DNA of 64,000 nucleotides, taken from the NCBI GenBank assembly GCA_965204235.1, contig OZ241979.1:1612001-1676000 (forward strand), in the 5' to 3' direction. The notes under the pieces were generated by a model that saw only the letters and a list, made by a program, of their open reading frames with translations, was not told where the DNA came from and did not search any database. Source of the stretch: JAJDTQ01 sp965204235. Its GTDB lineage: Bacteria > Desulfobacterota > Binatia > UBA9968 > JAJDTQ01. Numbering within the stretch: the stretch's first letter is position 1; each line of letters starts with the position of its first letter. Shown here one piece after another: positions 43,101-51,809 of this stretch. Both the position numbers and the translations under genes were made by a program.

Positions 43101-44286
43101 GGAGGAGCTACTGTCTGGATTACGTTATCTGCTCATAGCCGCGTTGCTCCACTGCGAAAATGCGCCTTTCCAAGAATTGATCGAGAAGAAGCTGACCCAT
43201 CACAGCATGAACGTGGCGCAACGGATATACTGGCTGGCCGCCGGCCTGCTTGTTTCGCCGGGTTCGTATATCGAGGAACTGGAGACATACATCGCCGGAA
43301 GGGAGCGGCGGGTTCGGCGGCTAGCGGAAGTCATCGCCGAAAGAGAAGATTTCCTAAAAGCGCATATCCAGAGTTTAGACGCCCCGGTGCTGGAGCTTCT
43401 GTTCCGGCTGATCGGCGCCTCGTACCAGCCGTATGGTCCCCCGGCACAACCCCGTTGGGTGATGTCGTCGCACGTCAGCGAATTCATCGAACAACTGGTC
43501 TCCATCCCCTCCCCGGCCGCCACGGACGCCCTCGAACGGCTGTCCTCCAACGAGGATCTGCGCTCCTGGCAAAGCCGTCTCATGGACGCCGCCTATCGGC
43601 AGAGCGCCGTGCGGCGCGAAGCCGAGTTTCGCCATTGCACGGTCGAAGAGGTGGTCCACACGCTCGACAACCTCAAACCCGCCAACGCCAAGGACTTGGC
43701 AGAGATCACGACGGAGCACCTGCGGAAAATCGCAAGAGAAATCCGTGACGGCAATACGTCGGACTGGCGCCAGTATTGGAACGTGGACTCATACAACCGG
43801 CCTCAAGACCCGAAACCGGAAGACGGGTGCCGGGATGCGCTGTTGTCGGACTTACGGCACAGGCTGACGCCCCTGGACATCGACGCCCAGCCGGAAGGCC
43901 GCTATGCCGACGACAAGAGGTCCGACATCCGCGTCTCCTTTGGCGGCTTCAACGTGCCTGTGGAGATCAAGAGGAGCAGCCATCGGGATCTGTGGAGTGC
44001 CGTCAGGCGTCAGTTGATTCCGCGATACACTCGAGACCCCGGCACGGACGGATACGGCATCTACCTGGTGTTCTGGTTCGGCCGGGATCGCTGCCAGACG
44101 CCGGAGTCGGGACGACGCCCGCAGGATGCGGCGGAACTCGCGGAACGGCTCCGTGAGACGCTTTCCCGCGACGAAGCCTCCGGTGAAGAGGCACGGAAGA
44201 TCTCGATCTGTGTGGCGGACGTATCCCCTCCGCCCCCTTCCGGCGCCGAAGCGCACGGAACGGAGGCGGAGAGGAACGGGGCGTGA
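40153..44286 (+). CDS. NACHT/STAND-type NTPase with a C-terminal nuclease-like domain
   Basis: This 1377-residue protein starts at an ATG overlapping the previous stop. Residues 40-100 hold the P-loop GGPGAGKT (45-52) and the NACHT-type Walker B FIDALDEM (87-94). The usual winged-helix follows up to about 400, then roughly 850 helical residues without recognised motif, probably HEAT-like sensor repeats. The last 110 residues have ADDKRSDIRVSFGGFNVPVEIKRSS and LIPRYTRDPGTDGYGIYLVFWFG, a PD-(D/E)XK arrangement (Asp, then E-I-K). In known STAND defence proteins ligand binding triggers oligomerisation and effector activity; here the likely effector is C-terminal rather than N-terminal. The middle (about 41600-42500) is AT-richer than the ends. 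Confidence 0.8.
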   Translation: MTYFAPRTCTDVGEDGSPVGGERPSEQPSRPLEDFRQSHAYVLLGGPGAGKTSAFRHEAEDTGGTYVTARDFTTFDDRPEWHEGTLFIDALDEMRAGSSDGRTPFDSIRAKLDRLGQPRFRLSCREADWFGANDRNHLKEVSKDGAVRVFRLDPLSEDDIRKILLQRDTGVEDADAFIATARERGVETLLANPQSLLMLAGAVTAGEWPETRTETFDLACGKLVREYNPEHQLANRWPAISEPALLDAAGRLCAVQLLTGRAGYALYGDGGDSEYLGLQRISGGDQETLRHVLGTGLFESLEESRMAPVHRQVAEFLAGRYLARLIDEKGLPVGRVLALMTGHDGAVVSDLRGLSAWLAAHCKTSRKAIIQRDPLGTVLYGDARGFSPDEKRHLLDCLRRETKRNPWFGGIIKADPRLGDIATPDMVDFFRRILTDPARDDARQSFVLILLESLTQRTAMPELASLLVEVVRDNQWGPIVKLIALDAFIRHCNGAASELTALLMDINNGSVSDPDDDLLGSLLSALYPTYLSAPEVLRYLKMPRSSSYYGKYCDFWTGVLPEKSTSSQLADLLDGYAASYDRFRVEIQTDSLSISLIDQAPIYWLARFLETSHEEPDPRRLLKWLGVVDVDKWLEVDSSGVELANPINSWIRRHPDILKSMIATGVECCADSHNFENCVTEMEQRLPEHNGRPTDFGRWCLEKAIVATHPAIRDYFIRKVALYVFFRSHDEGLSREIVEERCASDTILLTKFIERLNFIEDNHNLNEQRLEERRKLQSLQRRREWQDRVRPHAEALRENRCPMDLLEALAKAYHGNFLGMEGDAPRKRLENLLGDDTVLIDAVMEGLRRSIERDDVPDDAEIIRLGAKNMMHRLALPFLAGLEEIFRSAPADAWPLNEKQGRQALALDYFTLRRHRDVPAWHSLLTSRPDVVAASLTRIIRSELRHGKAPWQAFHEWTQIARHREVARRAALPLLKTFPVRCTEELLSGLRYLLIAALLHCENAPFQELIEKKLTHHSMNVAQRIYWLAAGLLVSPGSYIEELETYIAGRERRVRRLAEVIAEREDFLKAHIQSLDAPVLELLFRLIGASYQPYGPPAQPRWVMSSHVSEFIEQLVSIPSPAATDALERLSSNEDLRSWQSRLMDAAYRQSAVRREAEFRHCTVEEVVHTLDNLKPANAKDLAEITTEHLRKIAREIRDGNTSDWRQYWNVDSYNRPQDPKPEDGCRDALLSDLRHRLTPLDIDAQPEGRYADDKRSDIRVSFGGFNVPVEIKRSSHRDLWSAVRRQLIPRYTRDPGTDGYGIYLVFWFGRDRCQTPESGRRPQDAAELAERLRETLSRDEASGEEARKISICVADVSPPPPSGAEAHGTEAERNGA

Positions 44287-44364
44287 CGGGGCTTCCGAAC
44301 GGCGAGAGGCGGCGTTCGGCGCTCGGCGCTCGAAAGGGCGGTCGCTCGAACGGACGGGTGTCCC

Positions 44365-44871
44365 CTACATCGCCTTCGGGTAGAAGCCGGCGCCGACGAC
44401 GATCTCCTCGCCATCCTTCCGGAACGCCTCCGCGTAGCTGATCTTTGGCACCGCCTTGTCCGTGTCCTTGGTTGCCGGGTCGTCCCACTTGTAGCTGATG
44501 AACCCGTCTCCCTTCATGGCCGCCTTCACCAGTTCCCGGGTGATATGGACGCCGTCCTCGTCCACCACCGCGATGACCGTGCCCTCCAGCTTCGGCTGGG
44601 CCACGTGGAAGACGGACGTGCCGTCCTGCGCCACACCGAAGAGGTAGATGGAGCCCTTCCGCCATCGCTCCTTGGTCCGGAAGTCCTCCACCGCGCCGTC
44701 ATAGCCCTTCTTCAGGTGCGCGATGGCCTCTTTCACGAAGCTCTTGAGGGACTCCTTGTCCTTCACGTCGGCAGCCTTCACGTGGCCGCCGGCCCAGCTC
44801 TGGGAGACGAGCGCTCCCGTCAACGCCAGGGCAAGCAGAACGACCCACGTCGTCTTCAACGCCTTCTTCAT
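44365..44871 (-). CDS. secreted single-Cache-domain protein
   Basis: This 168-residue protein has a Sec signal peptide (MKKALKTTWVVLLALALTGA with cleavage near SWA-GG). The rest fits a periplasmic Cache domain: a long first helix (KESLKSFVKEAIAHLKKGYDGAVEDFR) and a sheet with GSIYLFGVAQDGTSVFH, the GDGFISYKW block and IVVGAGFYP at the end. Free Cache proteins bind small carboxylates. The start at 44871 has AGGAGG. It lies between two defence loci and has no evident partner. Confidence 0.75.
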   Translation of the reverse strand: MKKALKTTWVVLLALALTGALVSQSWAGGHVKAADVKDKESLKSFVKEAIAHLKKGYDGAVEDFRTKERWRKGSIYLFGVAQDGTSVFHVAQPKLEGTVIAVVDEDGVHITRELVKAAMKGDGFISYKWDDPATKDTDKAVPKISYAEAFRKDGEEIVVGAGFYPKAM

Positions 44872-45038
44872 CGGTTTTCTCCTCCTGCAAGGGATGTCCT
44901 GCAATCTACCATACGCCGTGCCCCGGAACCAATCCCGACCGCCCCCGGTCCCCTCGCCGGATTGCCTCCGACCGGCCGCCTGCCTATACTCAGGGACCAG
45001 GACCACGACCCGCGGCGAGTGAACGCCCGAGGATGACC

Positions 45039-47693
45039 ATGGCCCAGCGAGGCAAGCGGAACATCGAGAACTACGCGCACACGGACAAGGAGCGCGCCAA
45101 CAACCCGCCTGTGGGCCTGGTCACGCCGGACACCGACAGGGACGCGGGCCGCAAGACCTACGCCCACGACCCCCACGTGGACCCCCAACTCTCATGGGCG
45201 GGCAAAGCCGAACACACGTCGTTCGAGACGCCCACCGTCTCGCTGCACGTGCACGAGCGCATCGACCCGCGCACCATCGTGGAGGCGGTGCGCAAGCGCA
45301 ACGGCGCCGCGGCGCAAGGCTCGCTGTTCGCCGCCCCGGAGGAGAACCCGCCGCTGCGCCAAGCCATCGAGTTCTACCGGCACCGGCGCAACTGGACCAA
45401 CCGGCTGGCGGCCGGCGACAGCCTGCTGGTGATGAACAGCCTGTTGGAAAAGGAAGGACTCGGCGGACAGGTGCAGACGGTCTATATCGACCCGCCCTAC
45501 GGCATCCGCTACGGCTCCAACTTCCAGCCCTTCGTCAACAAGCGGGACGTGACCGACGGCAGCGACGAGGACCTGACGCAGGAACCGGAGACGCTGCGCG
45601 CCTTCCGGGACACCTGGGAACTCGGCATCCACTCCTACCTGACGTACCTGCGCGACCGCCTGCTGCTGGCGCGGGAACTGTTGCACGAAAGCGGAAGCTG
45701 CTTCGTGCAGATCGGCGATGAGAACGTGCATCGCGTGGGCGTGGTGATGGACGAGATCTTCGGTGCGGAGAACCGGGTGGCGACCATCTCCTACGCGACC
45801 ACGGGTAGCAGTTCCACCAAGACGTTGCCGCAAATTGCGGACTATCTGCTTTGGTACGCCAAGGATCTCAAGACGGTGAAGTACCGCCAACTCTACCATC
45901 ATCTGTCTCGTGCGGAAGTGATCGACTTCTTCAACTGGGATGTCATGGTGGAAGAGCCGAGTGGCGACTGCCGCCAACTGACGACGGAAGAGCGTTTCGA
46001 TCCAGACCAGTTCCTGCCGGAAGGCGCCCGCATCTACCGGCGCATGCCGTTGTCTTCGAGGGGCGTATCCACCACGGGTCGATCTGAACCTTACGAATGG
46101 CAAGGCCGCGTCTTTCGATGTCCAACCGGGCAGCAGTGGCGCGTATCGATGGAGGGTTTGGACACCCTTGCAGCGTTGAATCGCCTGGAAGTACTGGAAG
46201 GACAGACCTCGCTCCGGTGGAAACAGTACGAGGATGAAGTACCAGGCCGTCGGATGAACAACGTCTGGACCGCTGCGTTGCGCCCAAGCGACAAGCGCTA
46301 CGTGGTCCAGACCGACACGAAAGCCATTCAACGCTGCATCCTGATGACCACGGACCCCGGCGATTTGGTGCTCGACATTACGTGCGGGTCGGGCACTACA
46401 GCGCACGTTGCCGAGCAGTGGGGCCGCCGATGGGTCGTCTGCGATACGTCCCGCGTGGCGATCGCGGTGGCGCGGCAACGGCTGATGACCGCAAATTTCG
46501 ATTACTACGAATTGGCGCATCCCGACGAGGACGTCGGGTCCGGGTTCCGCTACCGCAGCGTCGCCGACGTTTCCGCGGCCAGCCTTGCCTACGGCGAGCC
46601 GCCCAAGGAGGTGACGCTGTACGACCAGCCGCACGTCGATCGCGGCAAGGCCCGCGTCACCGGCCCCTTCACCGTCGAAGCCGTCCCTGCACCGATGGTG
46701 CGGTCGCTCGACGACGTGGCCGACCCGGGATCCTCGCCCCCGGATCAAGTCCGGGGCAGGCTCCGGCCTTCTCCCCGCGAAAGCGGAAACGGGGGCGGAC
46801 CCGACGGGAGCATGGAGGCCGATACGTCGGTGGCGCGGTCGGGGGAGACGCTGCGGCAGAGCGACTGGCGCGACGAACTGCTGAAGACCGGCATTCGCGG
46901 CAAGGCCGGGCAGCACATTTCCTTTTCGCGCCTCGAACCGTTGCCGGGCGCCCGTTGGCTGCACGCCGAAGGCGAGACCCGGCCCGACGCCGCGGGCGCG
47001 GACTTGGTGGGCGAAGGGGCGCCGGCCTGGAACCCGGAGCGCGTGGCGGTCTCCTTCGGCCCCGACCATGCGCCGCTGGAACAGCGCCAAGTGGAACACG
47101 CCTGGGAGGAAGCGCGCACGCTGGCCCCGAAACCGGCGCTGCTGGTGTTCGCCGCTTTCCAGTTCGACCCGGAGGCCGCCAAGGACATCGACGAGTTGCA
47201 GCCTGCGCTGACCGGCATGCAACTCCTCAAGGCGCAGATGAACGCCGACCTGCTGACCGGCGACCTCAAGAAAAAGCGCGCCAGCAACGAGAGCTTCTGG
47301 CTCATCGGCCAACCCGAAGTCGAAATCGAGAAGGTCGCCGACGGCGCAGACGCGGGCAAGTACCGCGTCCGGGTCCACGGCTTCGACTACTACAACACCA
47401 AGACCGGCGGGGTGGAATCCGGCGGCGCGGACAAGATCGCCCTGTGGATGCTGGACCCGGACTACGACGGCCGCAGCCTGTTCCCGCGCCAGGTCTTCTT
47501 CCCCATGGCCGGCGCCAAGGACGGCTGGACCCGGCTCGCCCGCAACCTGCGAGCCGAGATCGACGAGACCCTGATCGAAGCCTACCGCGGCACGGTCTCC
47601 CTGCCCTTCGAGCCAGGCCAACACGGCCGCGCCGCAGTCAAGATCGTGGACGACCGCGGCATCGAGAGCCTGAAGATCGTGGAGGTGAAGTGA
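45039..47693 (+). CDS. mod: type III restriction-modification methyltransferase (Mod)
   Basis: This DNA adenine methyltransferase of about 884 residues recognises the target for a type III system. The catalytic motif YIDPPYGIRYGS is near residue 150 and the AdoMet motif LDITCGSGTTAHVAEQWG near 448. The middle and C-terminal parts are target recognition and Res contact. The ATG at 45039 follows GAGG by six bases; 45033 is an alternative. A palindromic repeat is inserted in frame around residues 565-595 without breaking the gene. The stop TGA overlaps an ATG of a gene start that is cut by a MITE 13 bp later, which was perhaps the original continuation of the operon. Confidence 0.88.
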   Translation: MAQRGKRNIENYAHTDKERANNPPVGLVTPDTDRDAGRKTYAHDPHVDPQLSWAGKAEHTSFETPTVSLHVHERIDPRTIVEAVRKRNGAAAQGSLFAAPEENPPLRQAIEFYRHRRNWTNRLAAGDSLLVMNSLLEKEGLGGQVQTVYIDPPYGIRYGSNFQPFVNKRDVTDGSDEDLTQEPETLRAFRDTWELGIHSYLTYLRDRLLLARELLHESGSCFVQIGDENVHRVGVVMDEIFGAENRVATISYATTGSSSTKTLPQIADYLLWYAKDLKTVKYRQLYHHLSRAEVIDFFNWDVMVEEPSGDCRQLTTEERFDPDQFLPEGARIYRRMPLSSRGVSTTGRSEPYEWQGRVFRCPTGQQWRVSMEGLDTLAALNRLEVLEGQTSLRWKQYEDEVPGRRMNNVWTAALRPSDKRYVVQTDTKAIQRCILMTTDPGDLVLDITCGSGTTAHVAEQWGRRWVVCDTSRVAIAVARQRLMTANFDYYELAHPDEDVGSGFRYRSVADVSAASLAYGEPPKEVTLYDQPHVDRGKARVTGPFTVEAVPAPMVRSLDDVADPGSSPPDQVRGRLRPSPRESGNGGGPDGSMEADTSVARSGETLRQSDWRDELLKTGIRGKAGQHISFSRLEPLPGARWLHAEGETRPDAAGADLVGEGAPAWNPERVAVSFGPDHAPLEQRQVEHAWEEARTLAPKPALLVFAAFQFDPEAAKDIDELQPALTGMQLLKAQMNADLLTGDLKKKRASNESFWLIGQPEVEIEKVADGADAGKYRVRVHGFDYYNTKTGGVESGGADKIALWMLDPDYDGRSLFPRQVFFPMAGAKDGWTRLARNLRAEIDETLIEAYRGTVSLPFEPGQHGRAAVKIVDDRGIESLKIVEVK
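46737..46755. repeat. palindromic repeat inside the mod coding sequence
   Basis: CCCCGGATCAAGTCCGGGG is a near-perfect palindrome, followed at about 46776-46792 by a decayed CCGCGAAAGCGG palindrome. Together (about 46730-46812) they encode a low-complexity insert, DPGSSPPDQVRGRLRPSPRE, in frame within Mod. Confidence 0.65.
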
Positions 47694-47706
47694 TGGCGCG
47701 AGTGGC

Positions 47707-47815
47707 GGAACCCCTGATCAATTCTGGCTTGAGGCGCCTCTCCCTATGGAAAAGCGCGTCCTTCGACTTCGCTACGCTACGCTCAGGACGAACGGAGGCA
47801 ATTTTCAGAGGTTCC
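47707..47815. repeat. 110-bp MITE downstream of mod
   Basis: A full copy with ends GGAACCCCTGATCAATT and GGTTCC. It starts 13 bp after mod and cuts a possible reading frame that began ATGGCGCGAGTGGC. No clear 4-bp target duplication is visible for this copy. Confidence 0.75.
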
Positions 47816-47843
47816 TTACGGCGGACTTCACGGACGCCTACCC

Positions 47844-47895
47844 GTCATTCCCGCGGACGTCCCGCCCCGTCATTCCCGCGAAAGCGGGAATCCAC
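47844..47895. repeat. pair of CATTCCCGCG palindromic repeats
   Basis: One truncated unit (GTCATTCCCGCGG at 47844) and one full unit based on CATTCCCGCGAAAGCGGGAA (47869-47895), the same family as at 34618. Confidence 0.7.
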
Positions 47896-47959
47896 TTAAA
47901 GGCGCTGACATGCCCCACTCCTTTGACGTGTCCCGCTCCCTGGTAGCAAGGTGGGAGCC

Positions 47960-48271
47960 ATGAATCCACAAGTGTCCATTCCCAGGAGTCGGCTGACGGC
48001 GTTCTGTCGAGCCAACGGGATCGCACGACTCGCCATCTTCGGCTCTGCGCTCCGTGCAGACTTCGGACCCGACAGCGACATCGACTTCCTGGTGGATTTC
48101 GAGCCGGACCGAAGGATCAGCCTCTTCGATATGGCGGGTATCGAACAGGAGTTTTCCGAGATCCTTGGCAGGAAAGTGGATCTGATCGAACGTTCCGGCG
48201 TCGAACGAAGCCGCAATTACATCCGCCGTGCAGAGATTCTTGGAACAGCGGAGACGATCTATGCGGCGTGA
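47960..48271 (+). CDS. mntA: MntA-type nucleotidyltransferase antitoxin
   Basis: This 103-residue minimal nucleotidyltransferase has the signature FGSALRADFGPDSDIDFLVDF (GSx10D-x-D). MntA antitoxins add AMP units to the partner HepT toxin and silence it. The ATG at 47960 follows GGGAG; a GTG at 47951 is also in frame. It overlaps hepT by 11 bp. The pair sits between mod and the broken res gene. Confidence 0.88.
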   Translation: MNPQVSIPRSRLTAFCRANGIARLAIFGSALRADFGPDSDIDFLVDFEPDRRISLFDMAGIEQEFSEILGRKVDLIERSGVERSRNYIRRAEILGTAETIYAA

Positions 48272-48602
48272 CGACGCCTGGTTGCTCGATATGCTGTTGG
48301 CGGCCCGTCAAGCGGTGCAATTTGCCGGGCCGCTGACGTTCCCTGAATTCAGGGATGACTCCCTGCATCACTTGGCCATCGTGAAATCCGTCGAAATCAT
48401 CGGGGAGGCGGCTTCACGGACCAGTGAGGAGACCAAACGCGAGCATCCGGAGATTCCGTGGGCCAAGATCGTCGGCCTGCGTAACCGCCTTGTTCACGGT
48501 TACTTTACCATCCATCTCGATACGGTATGGCAGACCGTGCAGAACGACCTGCCCTCGTTGATCGCGCAACTCGAACCGCTGATCCCCCGGGAGCCTGAGT
48601 GA
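48261..48602 (+). CDS. hepT: HepT-type HEPN ribonuclease toxin
   Basis: This 113-residue HEPN-domain protein has the ribonuclease motif R-N-R-L-V-H (Rx4H) followed by GYF, where the Tyr is the residue AMPylated by MntA. It cleaves RNA when free of the antitoxin. The order here is antitoxin first with overlapping frames. Its TGA overlaps the ATG of the restriction gene (TGATG), which couples the toxin-antitoxin pair to the res remnant. Confidence 0.88.
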   Translation: MRRDDAWLLDMLLAARQAVQFAGPLTFPEFRDDSLHHLAIVKSVEIIGEAASRTSEETKREHPEIPWAKIVGLRNRLVHGYFTIHLDTVWQTVQNDLPSLIAQLEPLIPREPE

Positions 48603-48925
48603 TGGCGCCGACGACCATCGACCGCCTCATCGTCAACTCCCCCTACGAGGAGCCGGCGCGCCACTGGCGTTACGACCGGACGACGCGCATGTTCGACTTG
48701 GCCGAAGGGCGGCGTCCGGCTGGCTACGTGGTGGCCTCCGAGGACTCCCGGGCCTTCGACGACCCCGGCGTCTTCGTCGAAATCCCCCTGGTCAACCACG
48801 TCCGCCCGAGGGTCAAGGCGTGGCGCGAAGCCGGCTGGCCCGGGGCCACCGCGGTCACCCGGCGGCTGCTCCGATACTGGAACGACCCTGAGGAGTTCGA
48901 GACCCGGCGCTTCTTCTTCTGCTAG
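48602..48925 (+). pseudogene. res: N-terminal fragment of type III restriction subunit Res
   Basis: The frame starts ATG 48602 and encodes the conserved N-terminus of Res-like helicases (VNSPYEEPARHWRYD, LVNHVRPRVKAWREAGWPGAT, RFFFC). It stops at TAG 48923-48925, where family members read QLEAVET; a C-to-T change of CAG to TAG explains it. The frame then continues past the amber codon (LEAVETLIWLTEAP) until a one-base insertion near 49017 shifts it. Two independent lesions indicate a dead gene. Confidence 0.75.
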
Positions 48926-49034
48926 CTCGAAGCGGTCGAAACGCTGATCTGGCTGACCGAGGCGCCCGCAGCGGAGAGGACCGGCGTCGAGGTCCCCTCG
49001 GACGGGGGCGGCTTTCCCGCGCGTCTGCGCCAAG

Positions 49035-51647
49035 ATGGCCACGGGGTCCGGCAAGACCGTGGTCATGGCGATGGTGGTCGCGTGGCAGGTCCTGAACAAG
49101 GTCGCCCATCCGCAGGACCGCCGGTTCTCCGGGAACGTGCTGGTGGTCGCCCCCGGCCTCACCGTCAAGAACCGCCTGTCGGTGCTCGAACCCTCGCACC
49201 CGGACAACTACTACGAGGCGTTCCGCGTGGCGCCCTCCGGGATGCTGGAGCGGCTCCGGCGCGGCAAGGTCGTCGTCCGCAACTGGCACGCGCTGAACTG
49301 GGAGACGGACGAGAAGGCCGCGGGGAAGAGGGGCGTGGACAAGCGCGGGGCCAGGAGCGACGAAGCCTACGTCCGCGGCGTCCTGGGCGAGATGGCCAAG
49401 GCCCGCGGCCTCCTGGTCATCAACGACGAAGCGCACCACGCTTGGCGCGTCCAGGAGCGTTCCGGCGTCAGGGGCATCGACAAGGCCGAGGTCGAGGAGG
49501 CGACCAAGTGGGTGGGGGGCCTCGACCGCATCCACCGGGCGCGCGGCATCCTCCGCTGCTACGACTTTTCCGCGACCCCCTTCGCCCCGTCGGGCCGGAA
49601 GAGTTCGGAGGAGGCATTGTTCGACTGGATCGTGAGCGACTTCGGCCTGAACGACGCCATCGAAGCCGGGCTGGTCAAGACGCCGCGGGTGGTGGTCCGG
49701 GACGACGCCATGCCCGATACCGCAACCTGGAAGTCCCGCTTGTACCACATCTACAACGACCCCGGAGTCAAGGACGACCTGAACCGCCGGGCCGGGGCCG
49801 AAGAGCCGCTCCCCGACCTGGTGCGCAACGGCTACTACCTGCTGGGATACGACTGGCGCGAGACCGCCAGGCGGTGGGCCACCGCGGGGTTCGAGACCCC
49901 GCCGACCATGATCACCGTCGCCAACCGCACCGAGACCGCGGCGCGGGTCAAGCACGCCTTCGACACCGGGAGGGTCCACATCGACGAGCTTTGCGACCCG
50001 GAACGGACGCTGCACATCGACTCCAAGGTCCTGAGCGAGGCGGAGGCCCAGGAGGTCGTGGAGCCCATCGCCGCGGTCGGGGACGATGGCGGCGGAGTGG
50101 GAGTTGGAGTCGGAGTTGGGGTTGACGGGGGAATTGGCAAGGGAGTTGGCGGCGGAACCGGAACGGGAACCGGAGCCGGCCGCGGAACCGGAACTGGCAC
50201 CGGAGCCGGAATCGGCCGCGGAGCCGGAATCGACGCGGGAACCGGAACCGACGCCGGAGCCGAAACCCGCGGCGGGGCCGGCGCCCGGACACGCAAGCTC
50301 AACGCGAAGCAGCGGGCCGAGCTACTGCGCCGGCAGGTGGACACCGTGGGCCGCCCCGGCCAACCCGGCGGACGGATCCGGAACGTGATCTCGGTGGGTA
50401 TGCTCTCGGAGGGATGGGACGCCAAGACCGTGACGCACATCATGGGCCTGCGCGCCTTCGCCAGCCAGTTGCTGTGCGAGCAGGTGGTGGGCCGGGGCCT
50501 GCGGCGCACCGCCTACGAGACCGCCCCGGACACCGGCCTGTTCGAGCCGGAATACGTCAACGTCTTCGGCGTGCCCTTCACCTTCCTGCCGCACGAATCG
50601 CCGGACGACACGGTGCCGCCGCCGCCCGCGCCCAAGACCGCGGTCGAGCCCGACAAGGACAAGGCCGCGTTCGAGATCCGCTGGCCCAACGTCCTGCGCA
50701 TCGACCGCATGTTCCGCCCGCGCCTGACCCTCGATTGGGAGAAAGTGGAGCCGCTGACCCTCGACGCCGGCCAGACCGCCCGGCTCGCGGAACTGGCGCC
50801 CGTGGTGGAGGGCAAGCCGGACATGACCAGGCTGGCGGCCATCGACCTGGAACGCCTGGCGCGGGAGTCCCGCACCCAGCGCATCGTCTTCGAGACCGCG
50901 CGGGACGTGTACGACGGGATGCAGGCGGACTGGCGCGGGAACGGGGACGGGAACGGTGGCGGAAGCGGAAGCCGCGAGGTCCTGCTGGCCCAGGTCGTCC
51001 GGCTGGTGGAACGGTTCGTCCGCTCCGACCGGGTCGTCATCGAGCCGCGCCTGTTCGCGCAGGACCCCCTGAAGCGGCGGCTCATGCTGACCCTGAACAT
51101 GACCAGGGTCGTGCAGCACGTCTGGCGCGCGATCCGCTTCGAGAACGCCGAAACGCTCACGCCCGTCTTCGACCGCGACCGCCCCATCCGATCCACCGGC
51201 GACATGGCGACATGGCACACCGGCCGGCCGTGCGACCGCACCGTGCGCAGCCATATCAACTTCTGCGTCCATGACGGCGCGTGGGAGGCGTCGGAAGCCC
51301 ATGCCCTGGACCGCAGCCCGCTGGTGGACGCCTGGGTGAAGAACGACCACCTGGGCTTCGAGGTCTTCTACGTCCACGCCGGCGTGGTCCACAAATACCG
51401 CCCGGACTTCCTCATCCGCCTCGCGTCCGGCGACATGCTGGTGCTGGAGGTCAAGGGAAGGGAGCGCGACCGGGACCAAACCAAGCGGCGGTTCCTCGAT
51501 GAATGGGTCGCCGCGGTCAACGCCCACCGAGGCTTCGGCCGCTGGCGGTGTGCCGTATCCCGGAAGCCGGGCGACGTCCACGACATCCTTGCCGCGGCCA
51601 ACGGCCCCGGCCCGACCGCGGGGCAGCCATGGGTGCGTCGGCTCTGA
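49035..51647 (+). pseudogene. res: main body of type III restriction subunit Res
   Basis: This 870-residue open frame is what is left of a DEAD/DEAH-type restriction helicase. It begins at MATGSGKTVV, the Walker A itself, because the upstream part is in another frame. The DEAH box reads INDEAHHAW, and motif VI is in ASQLLCEQVVGRGLRR. The C-terminal nuclease has KYRPDFLIRLASGDMLVLEVKG, an intact PD-(D/E)XK. A Gly-rich hexanucleotide-repeat insert (50090-50285) lies between the helicase lobes, and a smaller one at about 50935-50970. If a start upstream were used by frameshifting the protein might still be made, but I judge it inactive. Confidence 0.75.
50090..50285 (+). repeat. degenerate hexanucleotide repeat inside res
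   Basis: About 195 bp of GGAACC/GGAGCC/GGAGTT-type six-base units, encoding GTGTGTGAGRGTGTGTGAG-like sequence. Each unit is a multiple of three, so expansion keeps the frame. It is absent from ordinary Res proteins. Confidence 0.7.
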
Positions 51648-51809
51648 CGCAGCAGACACGGCGCCCGGGAAGCGCTGGCCTCCACGAAACCAAACCGCAG
51701 GTTCGGGAAGGACTCGGGGATGCGGTTGGCACAGGGTCCCGGGAGGCGATCAACGGCAGCATGCGCAGGTGCTGCAGCCTCCCATGTCTCCGCGCGGCCG
51801 TCCCGGCCC

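Noticed and set aside
45192..47624. An 810-codon antisense frame over mod
   Set aside because: Shadow of mod, without start context or recognisable domains.
50086..50388. Pro-Glu repeat protein in another frame of res
   Set aside because: It only reflects the hexanucleotide array read out of frame.
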